Assembly: GCF_023015865.1 (NCBI RefSeq)
Contig: NZ_JALKBC010000005.1
Span: forward strand, 124,001-188,000
DNA from: Arenibacter sp. F26102
GTDB lineage: Bacteria > Bacteroidota > Bacteroidia > Flavobacteriales > Flavobacteriaceae
Length of the DNA stretch: 64,000 nucleotides
Direction of reading: 5' to 3'
Positions 52,693 to 62,213 of this stretch are shown piece by piece. Below the pieces are notes generated by a model that was not told the DNA's origin, searched no databases, and was given only the letters and a program-made list of their open reading frames with translations. How positions within the stretch are numbered: position 1 is the stretch's first letter; every line of letters begins with the position of its first letter. The translations under genes and the position numbers were made by a program.

Positions 52693-53358
52693 GTGACATT
52701 TAAATTACATGATAGTTGGTACCGTCTTATGTCCAAGGACTTTAATACGCCTAATTTTAAATCCCTGACCGATTTTATTGAACAAGAGTATATTGAACGG
52801 ACCTGTTACCCCAAGGAGAGTGATATTTTTGCGGCATTTGACCATTGTCATTTAATGGATACCAAAGTGGTTATAATTGGACAGGATCCATATCACGGCC
52901 CTGGACAGGCCAATGGACTCTGTTTTTCCGTAAATGAGGGTGTAAAACATCCGCCTTCCCTGATTAATATTTTTAAGGAAATAGAAAGTGATGTGGGAAC
53001 CCCATATCCTAAGAGTGGAAATTTGGAGCGTTGGGCAGACCAAGGGGTTTTATTGCTTAATGCTACTTTAACGGTGAGGGCGCATGAAGCTGGAAGTCAT
53101 CAGAATAAAGGATGGGAGACTTTTACGGATACCGGTATTCACAAACTATCGGAAGAAAAAGAGGGCCTGATATTTTTATTATGGGGCGGCTTTGCAAAGA
53201 AGAAGGCAAAGTTGATCAATGCAAAAAAGCATTATATTTTGACTTCCGGACATCCGTCTCCTTTGAGTGCCAATAGGGGATATTGGTTTGGTAACAAGCA
53301 TTTTAGTAAAACGAATGGAATTTTAATGGAAAATGAAAAACAACCTATTAACTGGTAA
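52693..53358 (+). CDS. ung: Uracil-DNA glycosylase
   Basis: 221-aa family 1 UDG. The water-activating motif is IIGQDPYHGPGQANGLCFSV (Asp65), and the DNA-intercalation loop is SGHPSPLSANRGYWFG with the catalytic His. It removes uracil from DNA, the first step of base excision repair. The start is GTG at 52693, two codons before the first conserved residues; ATG appears only at residue 13, inside the conserved domain. Confidence 0.96.
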   Translation: MTFKLHDSWYRLMSKDFNTPNFKSLTDFIEQEYIERTCYPKESDIFAAFDHCHLMDTKVVIIGQDPYHGPGQANGLCFSVNEGVKHPPSLINIFKEIESDVGTPYPKSGNLERWADQGVLLLNATLTVRAHEAGSHQNKGWETFTDTGIHKLSEEKEGLIFLLWGGFAKKKAKLINAKKHYILTSGHPSPLSANRGYWFGNKHFSKTNGILMENEKQPINW

Positions 53359-53510
53359 TTCGGGATTTGTAAAATTGATTTTTAAATAAAACCGTTCGGT
53401 ATTCAGGGAGCCAACGTGTCTCAAAACATCTGTTTTACCATTACGATATAACAAAAGAATATTTATATGATTTTTTTATCCAAAAGTGTTAATGTACTAT
53501 TAACTAAATC

Positions 53511-53518
53511 TATATTTG
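53511..53518 (+). promoter_or_regulatory. Promoter -7 box for the receiver gene at 53586
   Basis: TATATTTG (TAnnTTTG), with expected start near 53524 and a leader of about 60 nt. I see no TTTG at the -33 spacing. Confidence 0.45.
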
Positions 53519-53585
53519 TATTTTTTGTTTGATCTATTTAACATAATTTAATAAAGCACATTTGATTTTAAAGATTAATAAGTTA

Positions 53586-54002
53586 ATGAATTCCACTAGA
53601 TTAAAATGGGTGTTATTGGTTGATGACGACGGAACTACCAATATGCTAAATAAACTTTTTTTAAAAAAACTAATTCCAGATCTAGAAATAGATACCGTTA
53701 CGGACGGACATAGAGCCTTAGATTTCATAGAGAAAAATATTAATGATATAGATCAGGGAAGTTTCTTGTTGATACTGGACATTGAAATGCCAATAATGGA
53801 TGGATGGCAATTTCTGGAGGCTTTTAATATCCTTTTTAGACAAGAAGAAAAAGAAAAGGTAGTTATAGCCGTATTAACTGCAAATGGATGTGAAGAAGTT
53901 ACTTATAAGGCCCTATCCAATCCCCAAGTCAAAGAGTGCCTACACAAACCGCTGTCCGATATAAACTTTAGAAGTATAATTCAGTCCTATTTTTACGACT
54001 AG
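53586..54002 (+). CDS. Stand-alone receiver domain protein
   Basis: 138 aa from ATG 53586 (a TTG at 53562 is in frame upstream). CheY-like fold: LLVDDDGTT, phospho-acceptor Asp65 in LILDIEMPIMDGW, Thr in AVLTANG, and Lys in CLHKPLSD. No output domain. No kinase gene is adjacent, so it is an orphan receiver. It differs from the Rcp1-like pair at 20-24 kb in having the common MPIMDGW loop. Confidence 0.9.
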   Translation: MNSTRLKWVLLVDDDGTTNMLNKLFLKKLIPDLEIDTVTDGHRALDFIEKNINDIDQGSFLLILDIEMPIMDGWQFLEAFNILFRQEEKEKVVIAVLTANGCEEVTYKALSNPQVKECLHKPLSDINFRSIIQSYFYD

Positions 54003-54051
54003 AAGTCAGCTAAGACTTAAAGCGACAAATACTGGGTTCACTTGAACCTTT

Positions 54052-54897
54052 CTAGTAAATTATCTCTGTACTGGGAACTATCCTTTCAATGAGGTTTAAT
54101 TCCTTTAAGGTATTTTGTGCCAATTCCAAATTGTGCTTGCCAATATTCTTTTGTCCCCATTCCGTTAGGGATAGCCAATGTTGAATATCCTCAAGCTTCT
54201 GCTTATAGGTATTGGCCAGTGTACGATCTATGCTGGGTATCCGTTTAAAATCCGAAGTGTATACATTAATTATCTCAAGAATATGAGTCAAGATGCCAGA
54301 ATTTTCAGCTAAAAACTTGTCGGTGGCGGCAATTACAAAGCAAGGCCATGGAGTAGGACAATCTGTAATTCTTCTAAATATACCTTGGTCCACCAACGGT
54401 TTTGTGGTAAATCTTTCCCACATAAAATAATCTGACTTACCTTCGGTTAAAGAGGCCACCGCAGCATCTAGATTATTGATTACCTCAAATTTCAGATCTT
54501 TAGTATCCCAACCCTGTTTTTGGGCGTTTACGTAAGCCATTAAATGACTACCACTCCCAAATCTACTTATGGCTGCGGTTTTATTTTTTAAATCTTTTAG
54601 TGTATTGTAGCCGCTTTTTTCCGCCACGTGGATTCCCCATAAGAGGGGAGTAGCTATGTATTCCTGTACTATTTTCGAAGGATTGCCCTCGGTGATACTT
54701 TTTACAATTCCTTCGGTCAGGATAATGGCCAGATCGGTTTCATTGTCCTTTAATAATTGTGCCATTTTACCGGTTCCTTCGGGAATATCTTTCCATTGCA
54801 AGTTAATGCCCCTAGCTTCGAAAGCTCCTTCTTCGATTGCTAGCTGCCAAGGAAAATTAAAGTGTTCGGGAACACCAACAATATTTACATTTTTCAA
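54052..54897 (-). CDS. Periplasmic-binding-protein-like protein without signal peptide
   Basis: 281 aa with the type 2 solute-binding fold seen in NMT1/THI5/SsuA-like proteins. It starts directly at the first strand (NVNIVGVPEHFNFPWQLAIEEGAFEARGI), has a middle SRFGSGSHLMAYV and a DYFMWERFTTKP loop. There is no signal peptide and no ABC permease or ATPase nearby, so it is probably cytosolic, like the Ca3427-type group. The start codon is TTG at 54897; no ATG lies upstream in frame. A TAAGTTTG box (54900-54907, minus) is only 2 bp away. Ligand unknown. Confidence 0.82.
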   Translation of the reverse strand: MKNVNIVGVPEHFNFPWQLAIEEGAFEARGINLQWKDIPEGTGKMAQLLKDNETDLAIILTEGIVKSITEGNPSKIVQEYIATPLLWGIHVAEKSGYNTLKDLKNKTAAISRFGSGSHLMAYVNAQKQGWDTKDLKFEVINNLDAAVASLTEGKSDYFMWERFTTKPLVDQGIFRRITDCPTPWPCFVIAATDKFLAENSGILTHILEIINVYTSDFKRIPSIDRTLANTYKQKLEDIQHWLSLTEWGQKNIGKHNLELAQNTLKELNLIERIVPSTEIIY

Positions 54898-55016
54898 ATC
54901 AAACTTATTTATATGGTTTGTTAACCAATCTCTAGGTGTAATTCACCATTTAGAAATTAAACTTTTAGTGTAGATTATATACAGTAAAACTCTTATAATC
55001 AATAATTTAACTAATG

Positions 55017-55898
55017 TCAGACATCAAATCCTTCGGCTATTTTGTTTATGGTAAACTTAATTAATTCGTCCATTGCCAAATCCGGTCTTAAGGAAAACTT
55101 TTTGTTGGGCCTATTTGCAACAATACAGTTCAGGGATACAGCCCGATGACCCAGTAGTTTTGCCAAGCCATAAATTCCTGAGGTTTCCATTTCCAAATTG
55201 GTGATACGCTTATCATCATAATTAAAACTGGCCAATTTGGAGTTCATATTTTTATCTTCCAATTTTAGCCGTAAAATACGTCCTTGGGGGCCATAGAAGC
55301 CAACATTTGTAGCGGTAAATCCGAGTTGAATTTTGTCCGACACAAATCTTTCTGCCAGTAATTTGTTATAGGTAACCACATAAGGCGTGGATTTGTCCTT
55401 ATGCCAATTGGTGTGTTTTAAAAATGCTTGTTGTATCTGTGGATGTTTAATATGTGAGCTGTCGTAAAAATGCAATAGGCTGTCCAGTCCAATGGCGAAT
55501 TCGCTCATTAGAAAAGAATCTATGGGAATATCCGCTTGTATGGCACCGGAAGTTCCAATTCGGATAATATCCAATTGCCTCTTGACCTTTTTTATAGTCC
55601 TTGTTTCAAAATCTATATTCGCCAAGGCATCCAACTCGTTTAGAACAATATCAATATTGTCAGTGCCAATTCCAGTAGAAATTACGGTAATGCGCTTCTT
55701 GTTTAACCATCCAGTATGGGTAAGGAATTCGCGCTTTCCTTTTTTTAGATCGATCTTATCAAAATATTGGGAAACCTGCTTTACCCTATCGGGGTCGCCA
55801 ACAGTGATTACGGTATCTGCTAGGTCCTGGGGTAATATATTAAGGTGGTATACGCTTTTGTCTGCGTTAAGGATTAGCTCTGAAGAACCAAATTTCAT
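55017..55898 (-). CDS. Nucleoside phosphorylase (uridine phosphorylase-like)
   Basis: 293 aa of the NP-I family: phosphate-loop VITVGDPDRV, STGIGTDNIDIVLNEL, GTSGAIQADIPID, and the ribose-binding block NLEMETSGIYGLAKLLGH. It cleaves a nucleoside with phosphate in salvage; Udp-like by overall layout, but purine substrates cannot be excluded. It lies 1 bp after the DUF1835 gene on the same strand, so the two are translationally linked. Confidence 0.92.
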   Translation of the reverse strand: MKFGSSELILNADKSVYHLNILPQDLADTVITVGDPDRVKQVSQYFDKIDLKKGKREFLTHTGWLNKKRITVISTGIGTDNIDIVLNELDALANIDFETRTIKKVKRQLDIIRIGTSGAIQADIPIDSFLMSEFAIGLDSLLHFYDSSHIKHPQIQQAFLKHTNWHKDKSTPYVVTYNKLLAERFVSDKIQLGFTATNVGFYGPQGRILRLKLEDKNMNSKLASFNYDDKRITNLEMETSGIYGLAKLLGHRAVSLNCIVANRPNKKFSLRPDLAMDELIKFTINKIAEGFDV

Positions 55899-55899
55899 T

Positions 55900-56832
55900 T
55901 TATAATTTTAAAATACGGTCCGTTTCTGAGTTGTATAGGAAGTTATATTTTAATGCACCGCCCAAATAGGCATCGTTTTCTTGGATACAGGAATAATAGC
56001 TGGTCTTTCCTTCCAAAATTTCCATACCTTTTTTAGAAAGTTTTACGGGGCTGAAATTAGTGAAAAGAGGTTTTAATTTAGTTATAACACGCTCGTATTG
56101 GGTATCGCCAAAACCGTAACGACCTTGATTTTTTAAGACTGTATTCAGTAATTCCAGTTTGGTTTTGGGCTTGGCGCTTCGGGCCAATCGCAAAATATTA
56201 TTTTCTACTTCATTGAGGCCATTTCTTATGGTAGGAAATCTCAATAAATGGGCCTCGATAGCCCCGGAAAGGTGGGAAAATTGAAAACTGTCAAAGTCTT
56301 TTAGATTTTCCAATCTAATCGGGTTGTCACTACAATACAATTGCCAAACATAATCGGCATATTCAATATCGTCTTGAGTTAAAAGGGTACGATTGGTATA
56401 AAATTTGTAAAGCTGTTCATCCGCCAATTCCCCAAGTCCGAACAAATTATCCAAATTTTCATTCTCGTCACCGGATACCAAGGAAATTTCGGCATAAGGT
56501 CTGTGTGTCTTTAGCCAACTTATTACGGCCAACATATTTATTTGATCAAATAGATCGTAATCAAACCAAAGAACTATATTATCTTCCTTTTTGTGACTAC
56601 ATAGGGTACGGTATTCCTTTAAAGTCTTATCTATGAACCAAGACTTGGATACTTTATAGTTTTTATTTAAAAATTCGAACCTCGTTTTCCAAAATGATTC
56701 GCTCCCAACATTAGTTTCCGTCTTACCTTCGCACAGCATTTCGCGCCAAGTAATAATTTCCCCTTCCAATTTCAGGGTTCTTAATTTTTCGGTGAACATG
56801 TCGCCGTTCGTTATGTGTAATTGGGAACTCAT
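55900..56832 (-). CDS. DUF1835 domain protein
   Basis: 310 aa. N-terminal DUF1835: LHITNGDMFTEKL, then ITWREMLCEG and the central IVLWFDYDLFDQINMLAVISWL. The C-terminal part (from about residue 170) is helical. The function of the family is unknown. No signal peptide or membrane helix. It is paired with a nucleoside phosphorylase, which hints at a nucleotide-related role but no more. Confidence 0.88.
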   Translation of the reverse strand: MSSQLHITNGDMFTEKLRTLKLEGEIITWREMLCEGKTETNVGSESFWKTRFEFLNKNYKVSKSWFIDKTLKEYRTLCSHKKEDNIVLWFDYDLFDQINMLAVISWLKTHRPYAEISLVSGDENENLDNLFGLGELADEQLYKFYTNRTLLTQDDIEYADYVWQLYCSDNPIRLENLKDFDSFQFSHLSGAIEAHLLRFPTIRNGLNEVENNILRLARSAKPKTKLELLNTVLKNQGRYGFGDTQYERVITKLKPLFTNFSPVKLSKKGMEILEGKTSYYSCIQENDAYLGGALKYNFLYNSETDRILKL

Positions 56833-56905
56833 TGTAATGGTGGTTTAGGTTGTGGCTAATAAATGTAGTGTTTTATCTTAAGATCAAAAAATAATTAACA
56901 AAAAT

Positions 56906-57235
56906 CTAACCACCTACGCGTTTTACTTTAAATCCTTTTTCCTGTAGTATTTTCATTATTTTATCCCTGTAATCCCCTTGTATTATTATAGAATCATCTT
57001 TAAAAGTTCCGCCCACACTAAGCTTGGTTTTCAGTTCTTTGGCTAATTTTTTAAAATCCTCATCCGCCCCTGTGTACCCCTCTAAAATGGTTATGGGTTT
57101 TCCCTTCCTTTTTTCATACTTGCAAATGATCGGGGCCTCCTGTAGCCAAATATCGTTTTTTATACTCTTCTTTTTGTCATCTTCCGATGGTGTATGATCC
57201 GGAAATAGATTCTTTAATTGATCTTTTAAGTCCAT
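56906..57235 (-). CDS. SUI1/eIF1-like translation factor (YciH family)
   Basis: 109 aa. The SUI1 domain occupies the C-terminal two thirds: KRKGKPITILEGYTG, KKLAKELKTKLSVGGTFKDD, IIIQGDYRDKIMKILQEKGF. This is the usual bacterial YciH pattern, with the basic loop and SVGG(T)xKD signature. It probably influences start-site selection on the ribosome. It lies 73 bp after the DUF1835 start region, same strand. Confidence 0.93.
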   Translation of the reverse strand: MDLKDQLKNLFPDHTPSEDDKKKSIKNDIWLQEAPIICKYEKRKGKPITILEGYTGADEDFKKLAKELKTKLSVGGTFKDDSIIIQGDYRDKIMKILQEKGFKVKRVGG

Positions 57236-57284
57236 TGTTAGTTCTAAAAATTATGCTAAAATACTATTTCAGGACAAAAATAAA

Positions 57285-57324
57285 AACCCATTCTTAACAA
57301 AAGGTCAATTTGTAGGAATGGGTT
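57285..57324 (-). terminator. Terminator after the DinB-like gene
   Basis: AACCCATTC (57285-57293) pairs with GAATGGGTT (57316-57324). On the minus strand the stem is followed by a TTTTTATTTTT-type run. Confidence 0.7.
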
Positions 57325-57345
57325 GTAATCCTGTAATTACCCAAT

Positions 57346-57960
57346 TTATTCCATTGGAAAATCTTCGTCATCCATTACTTCTTCCATTTGTTTTATATGT
57401 CTTTCCGTGTGGCCGGACATAAAAAGAAGAATTTGATAGGCATCAACGGTTCCAAATGGAAGCTGTTGATAGCGATTTCGCAGATCATCCAGGGTGCTTT
57501 TTACATAATCTATATGTTCTTTTCTTTTGTTTTTGAATTCTGCGACTGTTTCTTCAAAACTACCGTATTTCCCTGATGGTTCAAAATCCTCTCCCGTTTT
57601 TACTTTATTACTACGATCTTTTATCATGGCAATTAATTGTTCATCGGAGACTTTTACTTCAGAGCGTCTGGATGGATCTGCTTCAGTGGCCAAAGTGGCT
57701 TGAAGCATACCAAAGATCATATTTTCGGAGATTGCGATATGTTCTGCACATTCCGCAATGGACCAAGAGTCATCTGTTATTTTGTAGTTGAGCTGTTCCT
57801 CACTCAACCCATCCAAGGTATTTAAAAAATGATCATGGGACTTTGTCATTTCTTTAACGGCAAATTCCCTCTCCGCATCTGTAAGGGTAGATTTAACTAC
57901 ACCAAATGCTAAAATTGTCAATACTACAATTGATAAAATTAAATTTTTCATAGTGTCCAT
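57346..57960 (-). CDS. Exported DinB-superfamily protein
   Basis: 204 aa with a hydrophobic N-terminus (residues 4-22, MKNLILSIVVLTILAFGVV) that looks like a signal peptide or anchor. This is unusual for DinB proteins, which are mostly cytosolic. The four-helix DinB_2 pattern and likely metal His are present: DDSWSIAECAEHIAISE and FMSGHTERHIKQMEEV. Possibly a thiol-dependent metal enzyme; substrate unknown. ATG 57951 is an alternative start. Confidence 0.85.
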   Translation of the reverse strand: MDTMKNLILSIVVLTILAFGVVKSTLTDAEREFAVKEMTKSHDHFLNTLDGLSEEQLNYKITDDSWSIAECAEHIAISENMIFGMLQATLATEADPSRRSEVKVSDEQLIAMIKDRSNKVKTGEDFEPSGKYGSFEETVAEFKNKRKEHIDYVKSTLDDLRNRYQQLPFGTVDAYQILLFMSGHTERHIKQMEEVMDDEDFPME

Positions 57961-58027
57961 GTTTAAATGTTAATACTCAAGGTTCTTTACTTCCTTAGAC
58001 AATAATAAAGCATGGATCAACCTTAAT

Positions 58028-58978
58028 CTACTTCTTTATTAAGCCTAGGTCTATCAGTCTTTCATGCAAAAAGTCCCCAGCAGTAATATCCTCAAATTGT
58101 TTAGGATGTTCGTCATCCACACAATTCTCCAAACAATTTAATGGCATTTCGCTAATGGGGTGCATAAAAAAGGGCACGGAATATCTGGAGGTGCCCCATA
58201 ACTCCTTGGGAGGATTAACCACCTGGTGTATGGTGGATTTTAATTTATTATTGGTTAAACGGGATAGCATATCTCCTACATTGATCATCAGTTGATCGGG
58301 TTTGGCAATGGCATCTACCCATTCTCCCTCATGATTTTTTACCTGAAGGCCCTTTCCGTGGGCTCCCATTAATAGGGTAATTAAGTTAATATCCCCATGG
58401 GCCGCAGCTCTTACCGCATTTTTTGGTTCTTCCTTAATAGGGGGGTAGTGTATAGGCCTTAAAATAGAGTTACCATTTTTAATGTACTCATCAAAATAAG
58501 TTTCATCGAGGTCCAAATGCAAGGCAAGCGCACGCAAAACATATTTTGCCGTTTTTTCCAACATTTTATAGGTTTTCTTGCCCGTCTCATCAAAATGATC
58601 CAACTCCTCGACCATTACATTCGGGGGATATGCCTTTTCCAGTTTTGGATTATTTTCCACATATTGTCCAAAATGCCAAAACTCCTTTAAATCGCCTTCC
58701 TTTCTTCCCTTAGCGTGTTCTTTTCCAAAGGAGGTGTACCCCCTTTGCCCTCCAATGTCAGGAATTTCATACTTGTCTTTGACTTCCTGGGGAAGGTTGA
58801 AAAAATTCTTTATTTCTGTATATAGATCCTCGACCAATTTTTCGGACAAAAAATGACCACTCAAGGCCACGAAGCCAATGTCCTCAAAGGCACTGCCTAT
58901 TTCCTTTATAAATTTTTCTTTTCTTTTTTTATCGCCGGATATGAAATCTTCAAGATTTACACTGGGTATTGCGCTCAT
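58028..58978 (-). CDS. Isopenicillin N synthase-like 2OG-Fe(II) dioxygenase
   Basis: 316 aa from ATG 58978. N-terminal DIOX_N domain (IPSVNLEDF, AFEDIGFVALSGH), then the 2OG-Fe(II) core. Iron ligands are in AAHGDINLITLL (HxD) and LKSTIHQVVNPP (distal His), and the 2-oxoglutarate-binding RxS is in TSRYSVPFF. The substrate is unknown; the family is widespread in flavobacteria. It diverges from the E1 dehydrogenase gene. Confidence 0.92.
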   Translation of the reverse strand: MSAIPSVNLEDFISGDKKRKEKFIKEIGSAFEDIGFVALSGHFLSEKLVEDLYTEIKNFFNLPQEVKDKYEIPDIGGQRGYTSFGKEHAKGRKEGDLKEFWHFGQYVENNPKLEKAYPPNVMVEELDHFDETGKKTYKMLEKTAKYVLRALALHLDLDETYFDEYIKNGNSILRPIHYPPIKEEPKNAVRAAAHGDINLITLLMGAHGKGLQVKNHEGEWVDAIAKPDQLMINVGDMLSRLTNNKLKSTIHQVVNPPKELWGTSRYSVPFFMHPISEMPLNCLENCVDDEHPKQFEDITAGDFLHERLIDLGLIKK

Positions 58979-58999
58979 CAACCTTATTTTTTATTACAT

Positions 59000-59007
59000 C
59001 AAAGTTA
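59000..59007 (-). promoter_or_regulatory. Promoter -7 box for the 2OG oxygenase gene
   Basis: TAACTTTG on the minus strand (TAnnTTTG), 22 bp upstream of the ATG at 58978; expected leader about 17 nt. Confidence 0.5.
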
Positions 59008-59106
59008 ATAAATATATAGGCAATCTTATTGAAAAAATATTCAACTTTGTTTTTCCGATTTGTTACATTTATAAATTAATATCGATAAAAAGTATAAAAA
59101 CATAAC

Positions 59107-61083
59107 ATGCAATATAAAGGCGATAGTGTTGATAAAGCCATGCAATTAAAACTTTATCAACGAATGTTAAAACCTCGTTTGATAGAGGAAAAAATGCTGA
59201 TTCTCCTTCGCCAAGGAAAAATTTCAAAATGGTTCAGTGGTATTGGACAAGAGGCGATTTCGGTGGGAGTGGCAAGCGCTTTGACTCCAGACGAGTATAT
59301 ATTGCCCATGCACCGTAACCTAGGGGTTTTTACCACGAGGAACATACCCTTGCACAGACTTTTTTCCCAATGGCAGGGAAAAGCCAATGGCTTTACCAAT
59401 GGTAGGGACAGAAGTTTTCACTTTGGCACCCAAGAATATAAAATTGTTGGAATGATATCCCATTTAGGTCCCCAGTTGGGTGTGGCGGACGGGATTGCGC
59501 TAGCAGACCTTCTTAAAAACAATAAAAGGGTGACGGCAGTTTTTACAGGAGAAGGAGGCACCAGTGAGGGCGATTTTCATGAGTCTTTAAACCTTGCAGC
59601 TGTCTGGAATTTGCCTGTATTGTTTTGTATAGAAAATAATGGGTATGGTCTGTCCACACCAACAAATGAACAGTATAAATGTGAAAATTTAGCGGATAAG
59701 GGCCCAGGCTACGGAATGGAATCGCAGATTGTGGACGGTAACAATATATTGGAAGTGTTTTCTACGGTTGATGGGATTTGCAAAAGTATGCGCAAAAATC
59801 CAAGACCGGTTTTGTTGGAATTTAAAACTTTCAGGATGCGAGGCCATGAAGAGGCGAGCGGAACCAAGTACGTGCCCCAGGATCTATTGGACGCTTGGGA
59901 GGAAAAAGATCCGATCGTAAATTTTGAAAAATTTCTGTTGGATGAAAAGATTCTTTCCGCACATTTGATAGAAACCCTTAAAAATGAAATTTACGCGGAA
60001 ATTGACTATGATCTAAAGAAGGCTTTTTCGGAGCAAGAAATTGAAGTAGATCAAACCAAGGAGTTAAGGGATGTTTATAAGGTCTTTGATTATCAGCAAT
60101 ATAACCACGGTTCCACCACAAATAATATTAGATTGATAGATGCCGTGTCCCAAGGGCTGAAGCAATCCATGGACAGGCATGACAACCTTGTTGTTATGGG
60201 TCAGGATATTGCGGATTATGGAGGCGTATTTAAAATTACGGAGGGTTTTGTGCAAACCTTCGGGAAGGAGCGTATTAGAAACACCCCTATATGTGAATCA
60301 GCTGTGGTTTCCGCGGCCATGGGGCTCTCAATAAACGGAGTGAAATCGGTAATGGAAATGCAATTTGCAGATTTTGTAAGTACGGGGTTTAATCCTATCG
60401 TAAACTATTTGGCAAAGGTGCATTACCGCTGGGGAGAAAATGCCGATGTAGTCATAAGGATGCCCTGCGGTGCCGGTGTAGGTGCTGGTCCATTTCACTC
60501 CCAGACCAACGAGGCATGGTTTACCAAAACCCCGGGATTAAAAGTGGTATATCCTGCGTTTCCCTATGATGCCAAAGGTCTTTTGGCCACTTCCATAAAC
60601 GACCCCAATCCAATATTATTTTTTGAGCATAAAGGACTTTACAGGAGTATTTATCAAGAAGTGCCAGAGGATTATTACACCTTGCCTTTTGGCAAAGCAG
60701 CTCTCTTAAAAGAAGGCTCGGATATTACCGTTGTTAGTTATGGACTAGGAGTACATTGGGCCCTGGATATTTTAAAGGATAATCCAGATATAAAGGCCGA
60801 TCTGTTGGACCTAAGAACCCTACAGCCCATGGATATGGATGCTATTTACACCTCCGTACAAAAAACGGGTAAACTCATTATCTTGCAGGAAGACAGTCTG
60901 TTTGGGGGAGTAGCAAGTGATATTTCGGCCTTGGTAATGGAAAACTGTTTTAAATTCTTGGATGCCCCAGTTATGCGGGTAGCCAGTTTGGAGACTCCAA
61001 TTCCCTTTGCTAAAAATTTGGAAAATAATTATTTGCCCAAAGAGCGATTTGCAAATGAGTTATTTAGGTTGTTAGCCTATTAA
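59107..61083 (+). CDS. 2-oxoacid dehydrogenase E1, alpha and beta fused
   Basis: 658 aa. Residues 1-310 are an E1-alpha: the thiamine-diphosphate motif runs from GEGGTSEGDF (about 148) to ENNGYG. Residues 335-658 are an E1-beta (VMGQDIADYGGVFKITEGF, MPCGAGVGAGPFHSQ). It decarboxylates branched-chain or pyruvate-type 2-oxoacids and hands the acyl group to a lipoyl E2 encoded elsewhere. The branched-chain type is favoured by the alpha-beta fusion and the KWFSGIGQEAI block. A kinase/regulator pair follows after 33 bp. Confidence 0.93.
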   Translation: MQYKGDSVDKAMQLKLYQRMLKPRLIEEKMLILLRQGKISKWFSGIGQEAISVGVASALTPDEYILPMHRNLGVFTTRNIPLHRLFSQWQGKANGFTNGRDRSFHFGTQEYKIVGMISHLGPQLGVADGIALADLLKNNKRVTAVFTGEGGTSEGDFHESLNLAAVWNLPVLFCIENNGYGLSTPTNEQYKCENLADKGPGYGMESQIVDGNNILEVFSTVDGICKSMRKNPRPVLLEFKTFRMRGHEEASGTKYVPQDLLDAWEEKDPIVNFEKFLLDEKILSAHLIETLKNEIYAEIDYDLKKAFSEQEIEVDQTKELRDVYKVFDYQQYNHGSTTNNIRLIDAVSQGLKQSMDRHDNLVVMGQDIADYGGVFKITEGFVQTFGKERIRNTPICESAVVSAAMGLSINGVKSVMEMQFADFVSTGFNPIVNYLAKVHYRWGENADVVIRMPCGAGVGAGPFHSQTNEAWFTKTPGLKVVYPAFPYDAKGLLATSINDPNPILFFEHKGLYRSIYQEVPEDYYTLPFGKAALLKEGSDITVVSYGLGVHWALDILKDNPDIKADLLDLRTLQPMDMDAIYTSVQKTGKLIILQEDSLFGGVASDISALVMENCFKFLDAPVMRVASLETPIPFAKNLENNYLPKERFANELFRLLAY

Positions 61084-61116
61084 AAGGTTTCTGGAATTAA
61101 AATATCTATAATACGG

Positions 61117-62208
61117 ATGATCACAGCGGAAGAAAAGCTAAAGGAACGAATTAAGGAGCTTACTTGTTTATATGAGGTAACTTCCATTATTGTTAATTGT
61201 GACTATGACCAAATTGAAGACGCCCTAAAAGGTATTTTATATTGTTTGCAGAAAGCTTGGCGTTTTAACGATGTAGCGCAAGTAAAACTCTTAACGGACC
61301 AGTATAATATAGCAACGGCAGATTATCCGGTTGATGCCCTTTTCTTGGAAGAAAGTGTGCAAGTATTTAATAAGAAAGTTGGGGAAATACATGTGGCTTA
61401 TCCCAAGCCAAACTATAAACTCACCGATTTTTTGCAGGAAGAAAAAAAATTGCTGAAAAACGTTTGTCTGGAAGTAGGTAATCTTTTGGAGAGAAAGCAG
61501 ATAAAGGACAATGAGATTATAATAAAACGTAAAATGGAAAGAGCGGACCGCCTAGGTATTTTAGGTGAAATTACCGCTGGGATTGCCCATGAGCTAAATA
61601 CCCCTTTGGCGAATATACTGGGTTTTTCAGAATTATTAAAAACGCGGATAGCCGAAGATACCCAAGCTAATAAGGACCTAGATAAAATTATAAATAGTGC
61701 CATATTCTCAAGGGAGGTGGTAAAAAAATTAATGTTCTTTGCCTGTGAGATGCCACAGCAAATGACTTTGGTGAATATAAACCCGATAATTGCCAATGCC
61801 ATTAATTTAATGGAACCAAGTCTTAACAAAAAGAAAATTGATCGTGAACTCAAATTTAATGCACAATCCATTTTGCTAAGGGTAGATACCATTCAATTGA
61901 CCCAGGTTATTTTTAATTTGATTCTAAATGCCATATATTTTTCGCCTGTCAAGGGAAAAATTATAATCGATGTGAAGGAAGCCGATGATAAGGTGGAAAT
62001 AAGAATATCGGATGAAGGGCCAGGCATTGACCCAAAAATCAGTGATAAGATCTTTGAACCCTTTTATAGCACCAAGCCTGTTGGAGAAGGTTCTGGATTG
62101 GGTTTAAGTGTTGTACACGGTATAGTTAAAAGTCATAAAGGCGTTATAAGCTATAGGTCCAACAAACCCAAAGGGACTATATTTACCATTGCTTTTCCAA
62201 AAATTTAA
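61117..62208 (+). CDS. NtrB-like cytosolic sensor histidine kinase
   Basis: 363 aa without membrane helices. Residues 1-135 are a GAF-like sensor flanked by helices (LKERIKELTCLYEVTSIIVN). HisKA has phospho-acceptor His158 in AGIAHELNTPLANILGFSE. The ATPase has NLILNAIYFSP, DEGPGI and GEGSGLGLSVVHGIV. This kinase branch partners sigma-54 activators, and the next gene (5 bp away) is one. The input signal is not visible. Confidence 0.94.
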   Translation: MITAEEKLKERIKELTCLYEVTSIIVNCDYDQIEDALKGILYCLQKAWRFNDVAQVKLLTDQYNIATADYPVDALFLEESVQVFNKKVGEIHVAYPKPNYKLTDFLQEEKKLLKNVCLEVGNLLERKQIKDNEIIIKRKMERADRLGILGEITAGIAHELNTPLANILGFSELLKTRIAEDTQANKDLDKIINSAIFSREVVKKLMFFACEMPQQMTLVNINPIIANAINLMEPSLNKKKIDRELKFNAQSILLRVDTIQLTQVIFNLILNAIYFSPVKGKIIIDVKEADDKVEIRISDEGPGIDPKISDKIFEPFYSTKPVGEGSGLGLSVVHGIVKSHKGVISYRSNKPKGTIFTIAFPKI

Positions 62209-62213
62209 AAATT

